Origin: JBFHFS01 sp041583495
GTDB lineage: Bacteria; Bacteroidota; Bacteroidia; Bacteroidales; Marinilabiliaceae
Direction of reading: 5' to 3'
Assembly (NCBI GenBank): GCA_041583495.1
Contig: JBFHFS010000001.1
Coordinates: 62,001-126,000, forward strand
DNA: 64,000 nucleotides
This document shows positions 55,301 through 62,639 of this stretch, piece by piece; position 1 is the stretch's first letter, and every line of letters begins with the position of its first letter. The notes below the pieces were generated by a model that had not been told where the DNA came from, searched no databases, and worked only from the letters and a program-made list of their open reading frames with translations. The position numbers and the translations under genes are program-made.

Positions 55301-55535
55301 TCCCTACGAAAGAGAACACCAAAGTCGTTGCATCCTGAGGTACGTTTAAGGTATAGGTTCCGTTTGACAACGTAACTGTACCCACGGTAGTTCCCTTTAC
55401 AAAAACAGAAACACCAGGGATCTCCATTCCATCTTCACTTCCTGTCACGGTTCCTTTAATAGTAACGGTCTGTGCCAAAAGGCATTCAAACCCGAAAACC
55501 ATCAGGAACGAAAGCGCTAAGAGTACTTTCTTCAT
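52365..55535 (-). CDS. SusC/RagA family TonB-linked outer-membrane protein (operon A)
   Basis: The 1056-residue transporter has a signal peptide (MKKVLLALSFLMVFGFECLL), a carboxypeptidase-regulatory-like domain (about 25-100), and the plug with MDEVVVTALGIRRERKALGY, then DNNTPLYVVDGMPIAS and AAALYGIRASNGVVIITTK. The LGIRRERKALGY form goes with SusD-like_2 partners, as found here. The barrel ends SFGFGIDVTF. It is the first gene of a three-gene operon and follows the SusD remnant. A promoter is not evident in the AT-rich leader. Confidence 0.95.
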   Translation of the reverse strand: MKKVLLALSFLMVFGFECLLAQTVTIKGTVTGSEDGMEIPGVSVFVKGTTVGTVTLSNGTYTLNVPQDATTLVFSFVGMQKQEVLIEGRSVINIELVSETIAMDEVVVTALGIRRERKALGYAVQDVSADEIAKTGNSDLAGAMQGKLAGMDIKPSSGMPGASSQIVIRGARSFTDNNTPLYVVDGMPIASTADYSTGNSVTGADISNRAVDINPADIESINVLKGQAAAALYGIRASNGVVIITTKSGANNKIGKAIVSLSHNSSFDIVSRTPDYQTTYAQGSYGSYVPTTSFSWGPKIVDLPDDPTRGGNANGYPGKFYVPQLERGGLDPWVTPKVYNNWDDYYQTGYKTTNNINVSQAFEDGNFAISLTNTRQDGIALNTGMDRWNFKGSADKQLNDHFNVGFSTNYSKLEIDKLSGANDASLAGVLSAPSSYNLKGYPFAEPGDPYSQIYYRSMTFDNPYWIARNNTFNEKTERFFGNGYINYSLDLGSDLSLGVKYLLGVDTYTTHYQDIFGYGSKGDTGIMDNYGVSSATYNSLLTASLDWTVSENSMVTAIFGNELNHQDRKFYEQHGEDFNFGGWAHIQNANTVTADETQEHARAVGFFGNLTYAWRSMLYLNATGRYDIVSSMPRDNRSFFYPSVSLGFVVSELDAVKSLDWISFAKVRASYAEVGQAGEFYQNFFTKPDYSGGFWTGEPISYPLYGVNSYISNNIQYDPNLKPQNTKSYEVGVDLKFMNNRVGVDYTYSRQNVKDQIFPVPLAGSTGAAQLVMNGGSVHTNSHEVVLYVSPIQTRDFNWDINVNFAQLENVVDELAPGVESIFLGGFVTPQVRAGIGANYPVIYGTSYSRDEAGNILVIDNPGAWNHGMPQQGEPAVIGEVSPDFILGATNTFSYKSVSLSAVFEWKNGGEMYSGSNGLLDLYGMSARVEDRESTFIYDGYKPDGTPNDIARGGPNDPDALQDLYTNVLSNIDEYYIHENSFVKLRELSLRYNHPTKVFESFDVGVSLFARNILLWTALENFDPESSQGNNNMGGSFERFSLPQTTSFGFGIDVTF

Positions 55536-56109
55536 AGAAATTTAGTTTAAATTTGTAAATATGACAGATTTTGCTATATATCAATTTAATGCACTTTTCA
55601 ATAATTTGAAAGTTTTTTAACATTTATTTTTTGGCAAATCCCTAATAATCATATCTTTCTGCGCCCTCTAATTAACAATAAAAACATATTCTTACCCCCT
55701 TAAATGGCCCTTTTTTGGTGTTTTTAGGCCACAAAAGCAGAAAAACCGCAGAAAGAATTTAATTCTCGTTAAATAAATCCCGGCAGAAGAGCGATAAAAC
55801 CTGAAAAAAAGGAAATCAGAAAAAGGAGCAAGAAGGCGCACCTGCCCAAAAACCGACAGGAGATATAAAGAAAAAAGAAAGAAGAACTCAACGCTTAAAG
55901 CGGCAACCACCGTCCAGTAACGCACCAACAGGACGGAAAAAAGCAGAAGAAAGAAGGGAAAAGAAGAAGAATCAGAATGAAAGAATCCATTTATTAAAAC
56001 AACTCTTTAGAGCAACCCTATTTGAGCCCATTGTAATTTTCCCAGAAGACAAACGAGGCTGCCCCTTCCGGGACAGCCTCGTTTATTAGATAAAAATATT
56101 AAATTACAA
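55536..56109. other. Intergenic region upstream of SusC operon A
   Basis: This 574-bp stretch has no gene. The middle is purine-rich on the plus strand (about 55850-55990). It should contain the promoter of operon A near 55540-55640, but I see no perfect TAnnTTTG. The terminator of the SusD remnant is at its right end. Confidence 0.5.
56051..56084 (-). terminator. Terminator hairpin after the SusD remnant
   Basis: An 11-bp stem AAACGAGGCTG/CAGCCTCGTTT encloses a GC-rich 12-nt centre that can extend the stem. The T-tract on the minus strand is weak. It lies 26 bp after the remnant's stop codon. Confidence 0.7.
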
Positions 56110-57012
56110 TTAATAATCAATGGGAGTCATCCACCACATTGGAGTATCCATGGCATCTCCACCCATATTTGTGATGGCTGCTTCCAGATTTTCCTGGTTA
56201 ACACTGCTTTCATTCTTTAAATATTTAACCCTACTGGGAGCATCGGACAGATCCACAATGGGATCATAAGTAAATGTCTGAGTTGTGTCGGTTGGCACAT
56301 CCCCATCCATATAAGTAGTCGTCACATCATAAGTCTCTCCCGGCTTAATAAGGGTTTTGGGATAACCCGTTCTACGAAGATCGGACCACGCCTCATAAGG
56401 CTGCATGTAAAGGGCAATGTATTTTTGGGTCATCACATTTTCCTCATAGGCTGCCGGCAAATTAGCCATATAGCTAAGTATCTCCGCCCCATCGACGCCC
56501 CATTTTCTCATGGAGGCCTCCACGCCTTTGGCATACCAGGTCTGATCCCAGCCATTTATTTCACTAAGGATAAAACAGACTTCGGAATACTCCATATAGA
56601 CTTCACTGTAAGTAGAAGCAAGCACTTGGTCCCCTGGCATTGACTCCCACTTATAGGTACGAACGTTACCATTACTATCGGCGACAGGCACCCCATAGTA
56701 TAAACCATCTGAATTGGGGGCCACATAAATGGGCAAACGGGGATCTGTCAATCCTGAAAAAGTTCCACGATTTCCTTTTAACAACTCCACGAAGGAATAG
56801 GAGGGTGAAAAGTCGGTTCTGTTTTCTACATAGAAGGCTTTGTACATAGGCGCTCCGTTTAACGCAGAGTTTTCAAAGGCAATAGCGGCGTTATCGTCGT
56901 TAGACTCAAAAACACCCTTTACCAAAGCATCAGCAATATGCTGAGTGGCCAAATCGGGTTCCACACCCCTAATGCGATTAGCGATCCGCAGCCTTAACGA
57001 GTTGGCAAACTT
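56110..57012 (-). pseudogene. SusD-like_2 gene remnant, N-terminal part missing
   Basis: The frame is open from an in-frame TAG at 57013-57015 to the stop at 56110, giving 300 codons. The first residues KFANSLRLRIANRIRGVEPD match an internal SusD segment that normally lies about 200 residues into the protein. The signal peptide, lipobox cysteine and N-terminal third are absent. The C-terminal half is intact, with YMEYSEVCFILSEINGWDQ, VMTQKYIALYMQPYEAWSDL and TGYPKTL. An ATG at 56964 could start 284 residues, but a secreted binding protein without a signal is not expected to work. No SusC gene accompanies it upstream. Confidence 0.85.
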
Positions 57013-57438
57013 CTAAAAAATTTGCACAAATTTTCTAAAAAGGAAACGGCAATTAACTAAAAGGTATGGAAAAAAACAGAAAGTTTCTGTTTCAAAAACA
57101 TGGAGAACAAAAAATAGCTTAACCAGAATCTTAGCCTAAAAAATCAAAAAAGACCCAGAAGTGTAAGCTCCTGCCATGGGGAACTTTTTTCACTCAGATG
57201 AACAGACAAAAACAACCAATCTTCCGGCGTCCTGACAACAGAGCACTGCCAGGTACCATCACTAAAGAGACAACAGACAAAATCAGGAAAAGACCAGCGG
57301 GCCATGAATTCGATCCCATTCGTATGGTACACATAAACCTAAAGTGCCGCCCGCCAGCCAAAAACGAAAAGGATTCCAACCGACTGAATAAACAGCCGGT
57401 TGGAATCCTTTTTATCAACATTAAACTTGAGAGATCTC
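57013..57438. other. Region between the SusD remnant and the oxidoreductase operon
   Basis: These 426 bp hold an inverted repeat at 57017-57034 at the truncation edge and the terminator at 57367-57412. Short overlapping reading frames on the minus strand (for example 57144-57332) are not recognisable. I see no N-terminal SusD sequence here. Confidence 0.5.
57367..57412 (-). terminator. Rho-independent terminator of the 2-oxoacid oxidoreductase operon
   Basis: A perfect 16-bp stem (AAAAGGATTCCAACCG and its complement) has a 14-nt loop. The stem ends in A/T runs on both sides, so it may work in both directions. It lies 26 bp after the stop of the gamma-subunit gene. Confidence 0.88.
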
Positions 57439-57996
57439 CTATTCGGTCTTCACCCCTACAGGCTTTACAATCTCCATTCCCCTCTGAATGGCTTTCTCAT
57501 TAATAGACAGAAGATGGTGATGTCTTTCTGGAAGCGATTTTTTTAATCCACGGATGACATTTTCAAGGGTAACCACCGGTTTTAACTTCAAATAAGCACC
57601 CAGCACAATCATATTAAAAATACGGGGAGACCTCATTTTTGAAGACTCCTCGGCCGCATCTACGCGATGAATATTTATGTCATCCCGCTGGGGATGACGA
57701 CTAATTCCATTACCATCATAAAGAAGCAGGCCGCCGGGCTTAACACTGTTCTCAAATTTATCCATCGACTGCTGATTGAGAATGATGGCTGTATCGTAAC
57801 AATACAAGATAGGAGAACTAATCCTGTCATCGCTAAGAATAACGGTTACATTGGCGGTTCCTCCGCGCATTTCGGGACCATAAGAGGGCATCCAGGATAC
57901 TTCCTGGTCTTGCATAACCCCTGAGTAGGCCAATATTTTTCCCATAGAAAGAACCCCTTGTCCTCCAAAGCCGGCTATGATTATTTCTTCTTTCAT
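57439..57996 (-). CDS. 2-oxoacid:ferredoxin oxidoreductase, gamma subunit
   Basis: The 185-residue subunit has the family start IAGFGGQGVLSMGKILAYSG and the segment SYGPEMRGGTANVTVILSDD. It is the last gene of the operon delta-alpha-beta-gamma, 103 bp after the beta gene with a hairpin in the gap (58031-58055). The gamma subunit completes the heterotetramer that oxidises 2-oxoacids with CoA and ferredoxin. Whether the substrate is 2-oxoisovalerate or 2-oxoglutarate cannot be told from the sequence. Confidence 0.9.
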   Translation of the reverse strand: MKEEIIIAGFGGQGVLSMGKILAYSGVMQDQEVSWMPSYGPEMRGGTANVTVILSDDRISSPILYCYDTAIILNQQSMDKFENSVKPGGLLLYDGNGISRHPQRDDINIHRVDAAEESSKMRSPRIFNMIVLGAYLKLKPVVTLENVIRGLKKSLPERHHHLLSINEKAIQRGMEIVKPVGVKTE

Positions 57997-58099
57997 CCGT
58001 AAATAATTTATTTCTCAGTTGTCGAATGCAACGCTCCCGAAACTTCGGGAGGCGTTTCATTATTAAAATTTTAATGGAAGGCCCATGACCAAAGCCTTC

Positions 58100-58876
58100 T
58101 TATTCATCCTTTAAATCACCGAGCGGATAAAAGGGGAACATATGCTCCTCCATCCACTTATTAGACTGCACAGGGGTCATTTTCCATCCGGAGCTGCAAG
58201 TCGAAACCACCTCGATCAGCGAAGTGCCTTTCTTTTGATTCTGGTTGCTAAAGGCTTTTAGGAGCGCCTTTTTTGTCCGGCGAACAGCCGCGGGAGTATG
58301 CACTGCTTGCCGGGTCACATAGGTTGTCCCGGGCAATTGCGCCAACAATTCGGTAATCTTAAGGGGATAACCATCGTGGGTATGCTCTCGGCCAAAGGGG
58401 CAGGTAGCGGTCTTCATCCCTTCGATGGTGGTAGGTGCCATTTGACCACCTGTCATTCCATAGATCCCGTTATTAATAAACACCATCACGATATTCTCGC
58501 CGCGGTTGCAGGCATGCATGGTTTCGGCGGTACCAATGGCTGCCAAATCCCCATCCCCCTGATACGAGAAGACATATTTATCGGGCCACAAGCGGCTGAC
58601 GGCGGTCGCCAGGGCGGGTGCCCGTCCGTGGGCAGCTTCCTGCCAATCGATGTCCAGATAATTATAAGCCAACACCGCACAGCCAACCGGGGCAATACCA
58701 ATGGTTTGCTCCTGTATTCCCATTTCCTCAATCACCTCGGCCAGAATTTTGTGCACTACGCCATGGCTGCACCCGGGACAGTAATGCATTACATTTTCTG
58801 TCATCACCTTGCTTTTAGCATAGACAAGGTTTTCGGGTTTTATGATATCACTCATCATTTCTGTCATATTATTCAC
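58100..58876 (-). CDS. 2-oxoacid:ferredoxin oxidoreductase, beta subunit (TPP-binding)
   Basis: The 258-residue subunit carries the thiamine pyrophosphate site GDGDLAAIGTAETMHACNRG and NNGIYGMTGGQ with the Mg-binding Asp/Asn. The N-terminal CPGCSHG holds Cys residues that help bind the cluster in this family. The start at 58876 overlaps the alpha gene by 8 bp, so translation is coupled; an ATG three codons later is possible. Confidence 0.92.
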   Translation of the reverse strand: MNNMTEMMSDIIKPENLVYAKSKVMTENVMHYCPGCSHGVVHKILAEVIEEMGIQEQTIGIAPVGCAVLAYNYLDIDWQEAAHGRAPALATAVSRLWPDKYVFSYQGDGDLAAIGTAETMHACNRGENIVMVFINNGIYGMTGGQMAPTTIEGMKTATCPFGREHTHDGYPLKITELLAQLPGTTYVTRQAVHTPAAVRRTKKALLKAFSNQNQKKGTSLIEVVSTCSSGWKMTPVQSNKWMEEHMFPFYPLGDLKDE

Positions 58877-59954
58877 CTCCGGTCAATTTTTGTTCCAATG
58901 CTTCCACCACCTCTTCGGGCGAATGAACGACTCCTCCAAAGTGGCCAAAATGCTCAACCTTAACTTTACCGTTAACCGCCAAACGCACATCCTCGACCAT
59001 TTGTCCCGCACTCATCTCCACCGACAATATGCCTTTCACCTGGTCGGCCAGTTTGTTCAACTCTTTTTGTGGGAAGGGATAAAGAGTAATGGGTCGGAAG
59101 AGGCCCACTTTCAGCCCTTTTGCCCGTAACAGTTCAACGGCCTTCTGCGAAATCCGTGCACTACTGCCATAGGCAACAAGCAAATAGTCCGCATCTTCTG
59201 TCTCCATTGCCTCAAACCGCACTTCCGTCTCTTCAATAACCCTGTATTTAGCCTGAAGACGCTGGTTAAAAGCCTCCTGTACGTCCGAATCGAGTTCCAC
59301 AGAAGTTATGATATTGCGCTCGCGCGAAGCCGGCTTCCCGGTTGTAGCCCAGGGATTAAGGCGTTCAATCTCTTCGGTAGTCCACCGGGGTTTAAAGTCT
59401 TTGAGTTCCACTTTTTCCATCATCTGTCCAATCATTCCATCGGATAGGATCAGAGCCGGATTGCGGTATTTGAAAGCCAGATCGAAAGCCAGCTCCACAA
59501 AGTCGGCCATCTCCTGAACGGAAGCAGGGGCCAGTACAATAAGCTTATAGTCCCCGTGGCCACCCCCTTTAACCGACTGAAAATAGTCGGATTGTGCCGG
59601 CTGGATAGTTCCCAGCCCTGGCCCGCCACGCACCACATTCACCACCACACAAGGTAGTTCGGCACCAGCCATATAGGTTAGACCTTCCTGCATCAGACTT
59701 ACGCCCGGAGAGGAGGAAGAAGTCATGACACGTTTTCCCGAACCGGCCCCACCATATACCATATTGATGGAAGCGATTTCACTTTCTGCCTGCAAAACCA
59801 CCATGCCGGTGGATTCCCAGGGTCTGAGCATCATGAGGGTTTCCATCACTTCCGACTGAGGGGTGATGGGATACCCAAAGTACCCGTCCGCTCCACATCG
59901 GATAGCTGCTTCGGCAATAGCTTCATTGCCTTTCATTAACCTAAGTTCACTCAT
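58869..59954 (-). CDS. vorB: 2-oxoacid:ferredoxin oxidoreductase, alpha subunit (VorB-like)
   Basis: The 361-residue subunit matches the VorB-type alpha chain annotated as 3-methyl-2-oxobutanoate dehydrogenase. It starts MKGNEAIAEAAIRCGADGYFGYPITPQSE (residues 8-36, shown in parts elsewhere). Signatures are GAGSGKRVMTSSSSPGVSLM, NVVRGGPGLGTIQPAQSDYF and the C-terminal LLVAYGSSARISQKAV and FRPITLYPFP. It overlaps the beta gene and lies 102 bp after the ferredoxin-like subunit gene. Its substrate is probably a branched-chain 2-oxoacid, but 2-oxoglutarate is possible. Confidence 0.9.
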   Translation of the reverse strand: MSELRLMKGNEAIAEAAIRCGADGYFGYPITPQSEVMETLMMLRPWESTGMVVLQAESEIASINMVYGGAGSGKRVMTSSSSPGVSLMQEGLTYMAGAELPCVVVNVVRGGPGLGTIQPAQSDYFQSVKGGGHGDYKLIVLAPASVQEMADFVELAFDLAFKYRNPALILSDGMIGQMMEKVELKDFKPRWTTEEIERLNPWATTGKPASRERNIITSVELDSDVQEAFNQRLQAKYRVIEETEVRFEAMETEDADYLLVAYGSSARISQKAVELLRAKGLKVGLFRPITLYPFPQKELNKLADQVKGILSVEMSAGQMVEDVRLAVNGKVKVEHFGHFGGVVHSPEEVVEALEQKLTGGE

Positions 59955-60056
59955 TACATCTATAATTTCTTACGAAAATGTTGTGTTTTTAAAGGACGCT
60001 TGCAACCCCCTCCTTTTCATTGGGGCTCACCATAAGAGCCCAACCTTTATTGGAGG

Positions 60057-60293
60057 CTAAGCCATTTCTTCTTTTTTAACCCGATAAACAGTGATACAAC
60101 TGTCGGGACAAACCAAACCACAATTGGCACAACCGGTACAATCCTCCGGTCGCTTCATATAGGCATAGTGGTAGCCTTTACCGTTCACCTGATCTGCCAA
60201 TTCAATCACATTGGTAGGACAGGCCTTAACACAAAGTGAACAACCTTTGCAGGTATCTATATCTACCACTATTGCACCTCTTGCTCTTGCCAT
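60057..60293 (-). CDS. 2-oxoacid:ferredoxin oxidoreductase, delta subunit (2x[4Fe-4S] ferredoxin)
   Basis: The 78-residue protein carries two CxxCxxCxxxCP motifs: CKGCSLCVKACP near residue 15 and CTGCANCGLVCP near residue 52, enough for two [4Fe-4S] clusters. The position at the head of the operon fits the delta subunit of VOR/KOR enzymes, which passes electrons to free ferredoxin. A hairpin (60020-60043) lies between it and the alpha gene. Confidence 0.93.
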   Translation of the reverse strand: MARARGAIVVDIDTCKGCSLCVKACPTNVIELADQVNGKGYHYAYMKRPEDCTGCANCGLVCPDSCITVYRVKKEEMA

Positions 60294-60460
60294 AGCATTT
60301 ATTATTTTTACATTTTTAGAAGACCCACGAATTTAGCGAAAATTTACCTTTCATCCCCATGACCTTGATCATTATTTCCCCAAAACACAATATTTCAGGC
60401 CTGGATTTCACCAAAAGCCATTAGTGAATCAATGGGTTAAACGGTTTGTTTATATGCATT

Positions 60461-61795
60461 CTATATTCGGTGCCGGGCCGAAAAAAGCTTCAGTCGCTCC
60501 GCCAATTCAGCCATACGATCCATCCCCGTTTGCGAGACGCAGGCACGAATGCCTTCCAAACTACTTCCGGTGTTGGAAAGCGTTATGGCACTGATACCAA
60601 AAAACAGCAATTCCCGGAGCAACTCATCCCCACTCATGCCGGGATACGTCAAGGTAAAATAAAACCCATCGGCAATAGGCTCCCCCATATCGGTAGCATA
60701 TACAATCTGAAAATGGTTTTCGATAAAAAGGCGCTTCATCTCCCTGGCCCGACGGCCATACTCTTTCACCTCTTCCAGAAAATTATAGGTTCCATCGGCA
60801 GCCGATTCAAACACCCGGGCAAGGGCATACTGAGCCGAATGGCTGGTTCCCGATGAGACCGAATAAAGCACCCGGCCAATCAAGGCCTGACCATATTGAC
60901 CTATACCCAATTGCTTTTTGAGATTAGGATAATACCGGTCGTACAGCTTATCGGAAATACACATTAAACCCACTCTTTGCCCGGCATAACTAAAGGCCTT
61001 GCTGCTGGAAATAAGGAGCACATAATTGTCGGTATATCGACCCACGCTGGCTTGATAAGGAGGCTGGAATGGACGGGATAGGTCCTTTCGGAAATCCATC
61101 CCAAAATAGGCCAGATCTTCCAACACAACAGCGTCGTAACGGGTGGCCAGTTCCCCGATGATTTGAAGCTCACTTTCCTGAAAACAGATCCAGGAAGGAT
61201 TGTTAGGGTTGGAGTAGACGATGGCTGCAATATTTCCTTCCTGAAGAATGGAAATCATCTTATCGCGCAGCTTTTCACCGCGATAGGGATATACATCAAA
61301 GGATGCATATTTGTAGCCCAACACCATTATCTGCTGCTTCTGCACCGGGAATCCGGGGTCGAGGAACAAAATGGTATCTTTCCCGGGAAAGAGCTTGCCA
61401 CACACCAAAAAGTTAATAAAACTACCCTGCATTGAGCCAACTGTAGGGACACAGGAACGAGGGGTAATGTCCAGATTGACAAAGGCTTTCACGAATCGCG
61501 AAGTAGCGGTTTTAAGCTCCCCCACTCCATCGAGCATGGGATACTTGGAGGCTACGCCCCTTTTTAGAGCCTCAATCTCGGCCTCGGTGGCCAACGGGGA
61601 GGGAGAGAGTCCGGGCACCCCCATCTCCATGCGAATGTACCGTAGGCCCGAAGCCTCTTCGATATGGTTAACAAGAGTCACAATTTCCCGAATAGTCGCC
61701 TGCCCGGGATTGCCAATACCCAGCTTTTCCATGGCTTCGGTAACATAAGTGGCGGGAATGGGTGTCTCGGAAAAAGCGTTCTGTTGTTTGGTCAT
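60461..61795 (-). CDS. Class I/II pyridoxal phosphate aminotransferase
   Basis: The 444-residue enzyme is an aspartate-aminotransferase-fold protein. The PLP lysine is in SSSKAFSYAGQRVG, the cofactor-binding YSNPNNPSW and the VVLEDLAYFGMD segment are present, and the late DGFYFTLTYPGM segment follows. It lies 167 bp from the oxidoreductase operon and is followed upstream by a flavodoxin gene. It may provide 2-oxoacids for the neighbouring oxidoreductase, which is inference. Substrate specificity is not visible. Confidence 0.87.
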   Translation of the reverse strand: MTKQQNAFSETPIPATYVTEAMEKLGIGNPGQATIREIVTLVNHIEEASGLRYIRMEMGVPGLSPSPLATEAEIEALKRGVASKYPMLDGVGELKTATSRFVKAFVNLDITPRSCVPTVGSMQGSFINFLVCGKLFPGKDTILFLDPGFPVQKQQIMVLGYKYASFDVYPYRGEKLRDKMISILQEGNIAAIVYSNPNNPSWICFQESELQIIGELATRYDAVVLEDLAYFGMDFRKDLSRPFQPPYQASVGRYTDNYVLLISSSKAFSYAGQRVGLMCISDKLYDRYYPNLKKQLGIGQYGQALIGRVLYSVSSGTSHSAQYALARVFESAADGTYNFLEEVKEYGRRAREMKRLFIENHFQIVYATDMGEPIADGFYFTLTYPGMSGDELLRELLFFGISAITLSNTGSSLEGIRACVSQTGMDRMAELAERLKLFSARHRI

Positions 61796-62038
61796 GGATG
61801 ATACTTGTTAAGATATTGTTTGTTGGCTCCTGATGAATTCCCGGCCCCTTATTCAGAAACCCTTGTGCTGCCGCGGTGATCCCAAAAGTCATTGGACCAG
61901 ACAAGCGGGACAACCAGGCAGAGCCTGGAAATAACCGGTGATGGGCGGTATGTGATAATCCCAAATTTGACACCGAGGCAATGCCTTTGTTCTCAGTCCC
62001 TGTTTCCTGTTGCCTGCTCTTTGGGTATAGCCAGGCTG

Positions 62039-62563
62039 TTATTCTTTAAAGGCCTGCTTCAATCCGCTCACCCAGGCATTCACCCGTTCGGAGGTTTTCT
62101 CCGGCTCGGAGTCCTCATCCACAGGCAATCCCAGAAAAACACCCTCTCTGAAACCCGCCGACTCATTAAACCGATAATCTTCGCCCTGGCAAAAACCAAC
62201 CATTTGCGCCTTTGTTGGGGCCAAACGATCGTACACCCAGCCTAAAGCATCCACAAAGTGATTGGGATACATCACCTGGTCGCCCAGACTAAAGAGAGCC
62301 ACTTTCTTTTGATCCCAATTGATTTTTTCTACCCGGGTCAAAAACAGATCCCAGTCGTCATCGTGATGCTCCGAGTCCCAATTGGCTTTTCCAATGGTAG
62401 AGAAACCTAAAATAAGATTATCGTAACGCGCCACTTCCTCTGGGCCTACCTTTTTCACCTCAATCAAATCGACCTTCTCTGGAGCAAAACTCCGGGCAAC
62501 CATTTCGGCCACCTTGGCCACACTACCCCGTTGGGGACCATATAAAATTGCTGTTTTATTCAT
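62039..62563 (-). CDS. Flavodoxin
   Basis: The 174-residue protein has the FMN phosphate loop TAILYGPQRGSVAKVAE (a variant of the T-x-T-G-x-T loop, here GPQRGS) and the FMN-binding GFSTIGKANWDSEHHDDDW and FSLGDQVMYPNHFVDA segments. It is the long-chain type by the insertion near residue 130. It can replace ferredoxin as carrier, which fits the ferredoxin-linked oxidoreductase nearby. It lies 76 bp downstream of the ligase gene. Confidence 0.9.
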   Translation of the reverse strand: MNKTAILYGPQRGSVAKVAEMVARSFAPEKVDLIEVKKVGPEEVARYDNLILGFSTIGKANWDSEHHDDDWDLFLTRVEKINWDQKKVALFSLGDQVMYPNHFVDALGWVYDRLAPTKAQMVGFCQGEDYRFNESAGFREGVFLGLPVDEDSEPEKTSERVNAWVSGLKQAFKE

Positions 62564-62639
62564 CCCATATTATTCTAAATGATTAGTAAATAATTTGTTT
62601 GCCCTTAAATTAGTCAGGCATTTTCCAGCGCCAGTCACA

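Noticed and set aside
57144..57332. A 62-codon minus-strand reading frame with hydrophobic content
   Set aside because: Overlaps a second reading frame of similar length and is not recognisable; it may be chance between the SusD remnant and the terminator.
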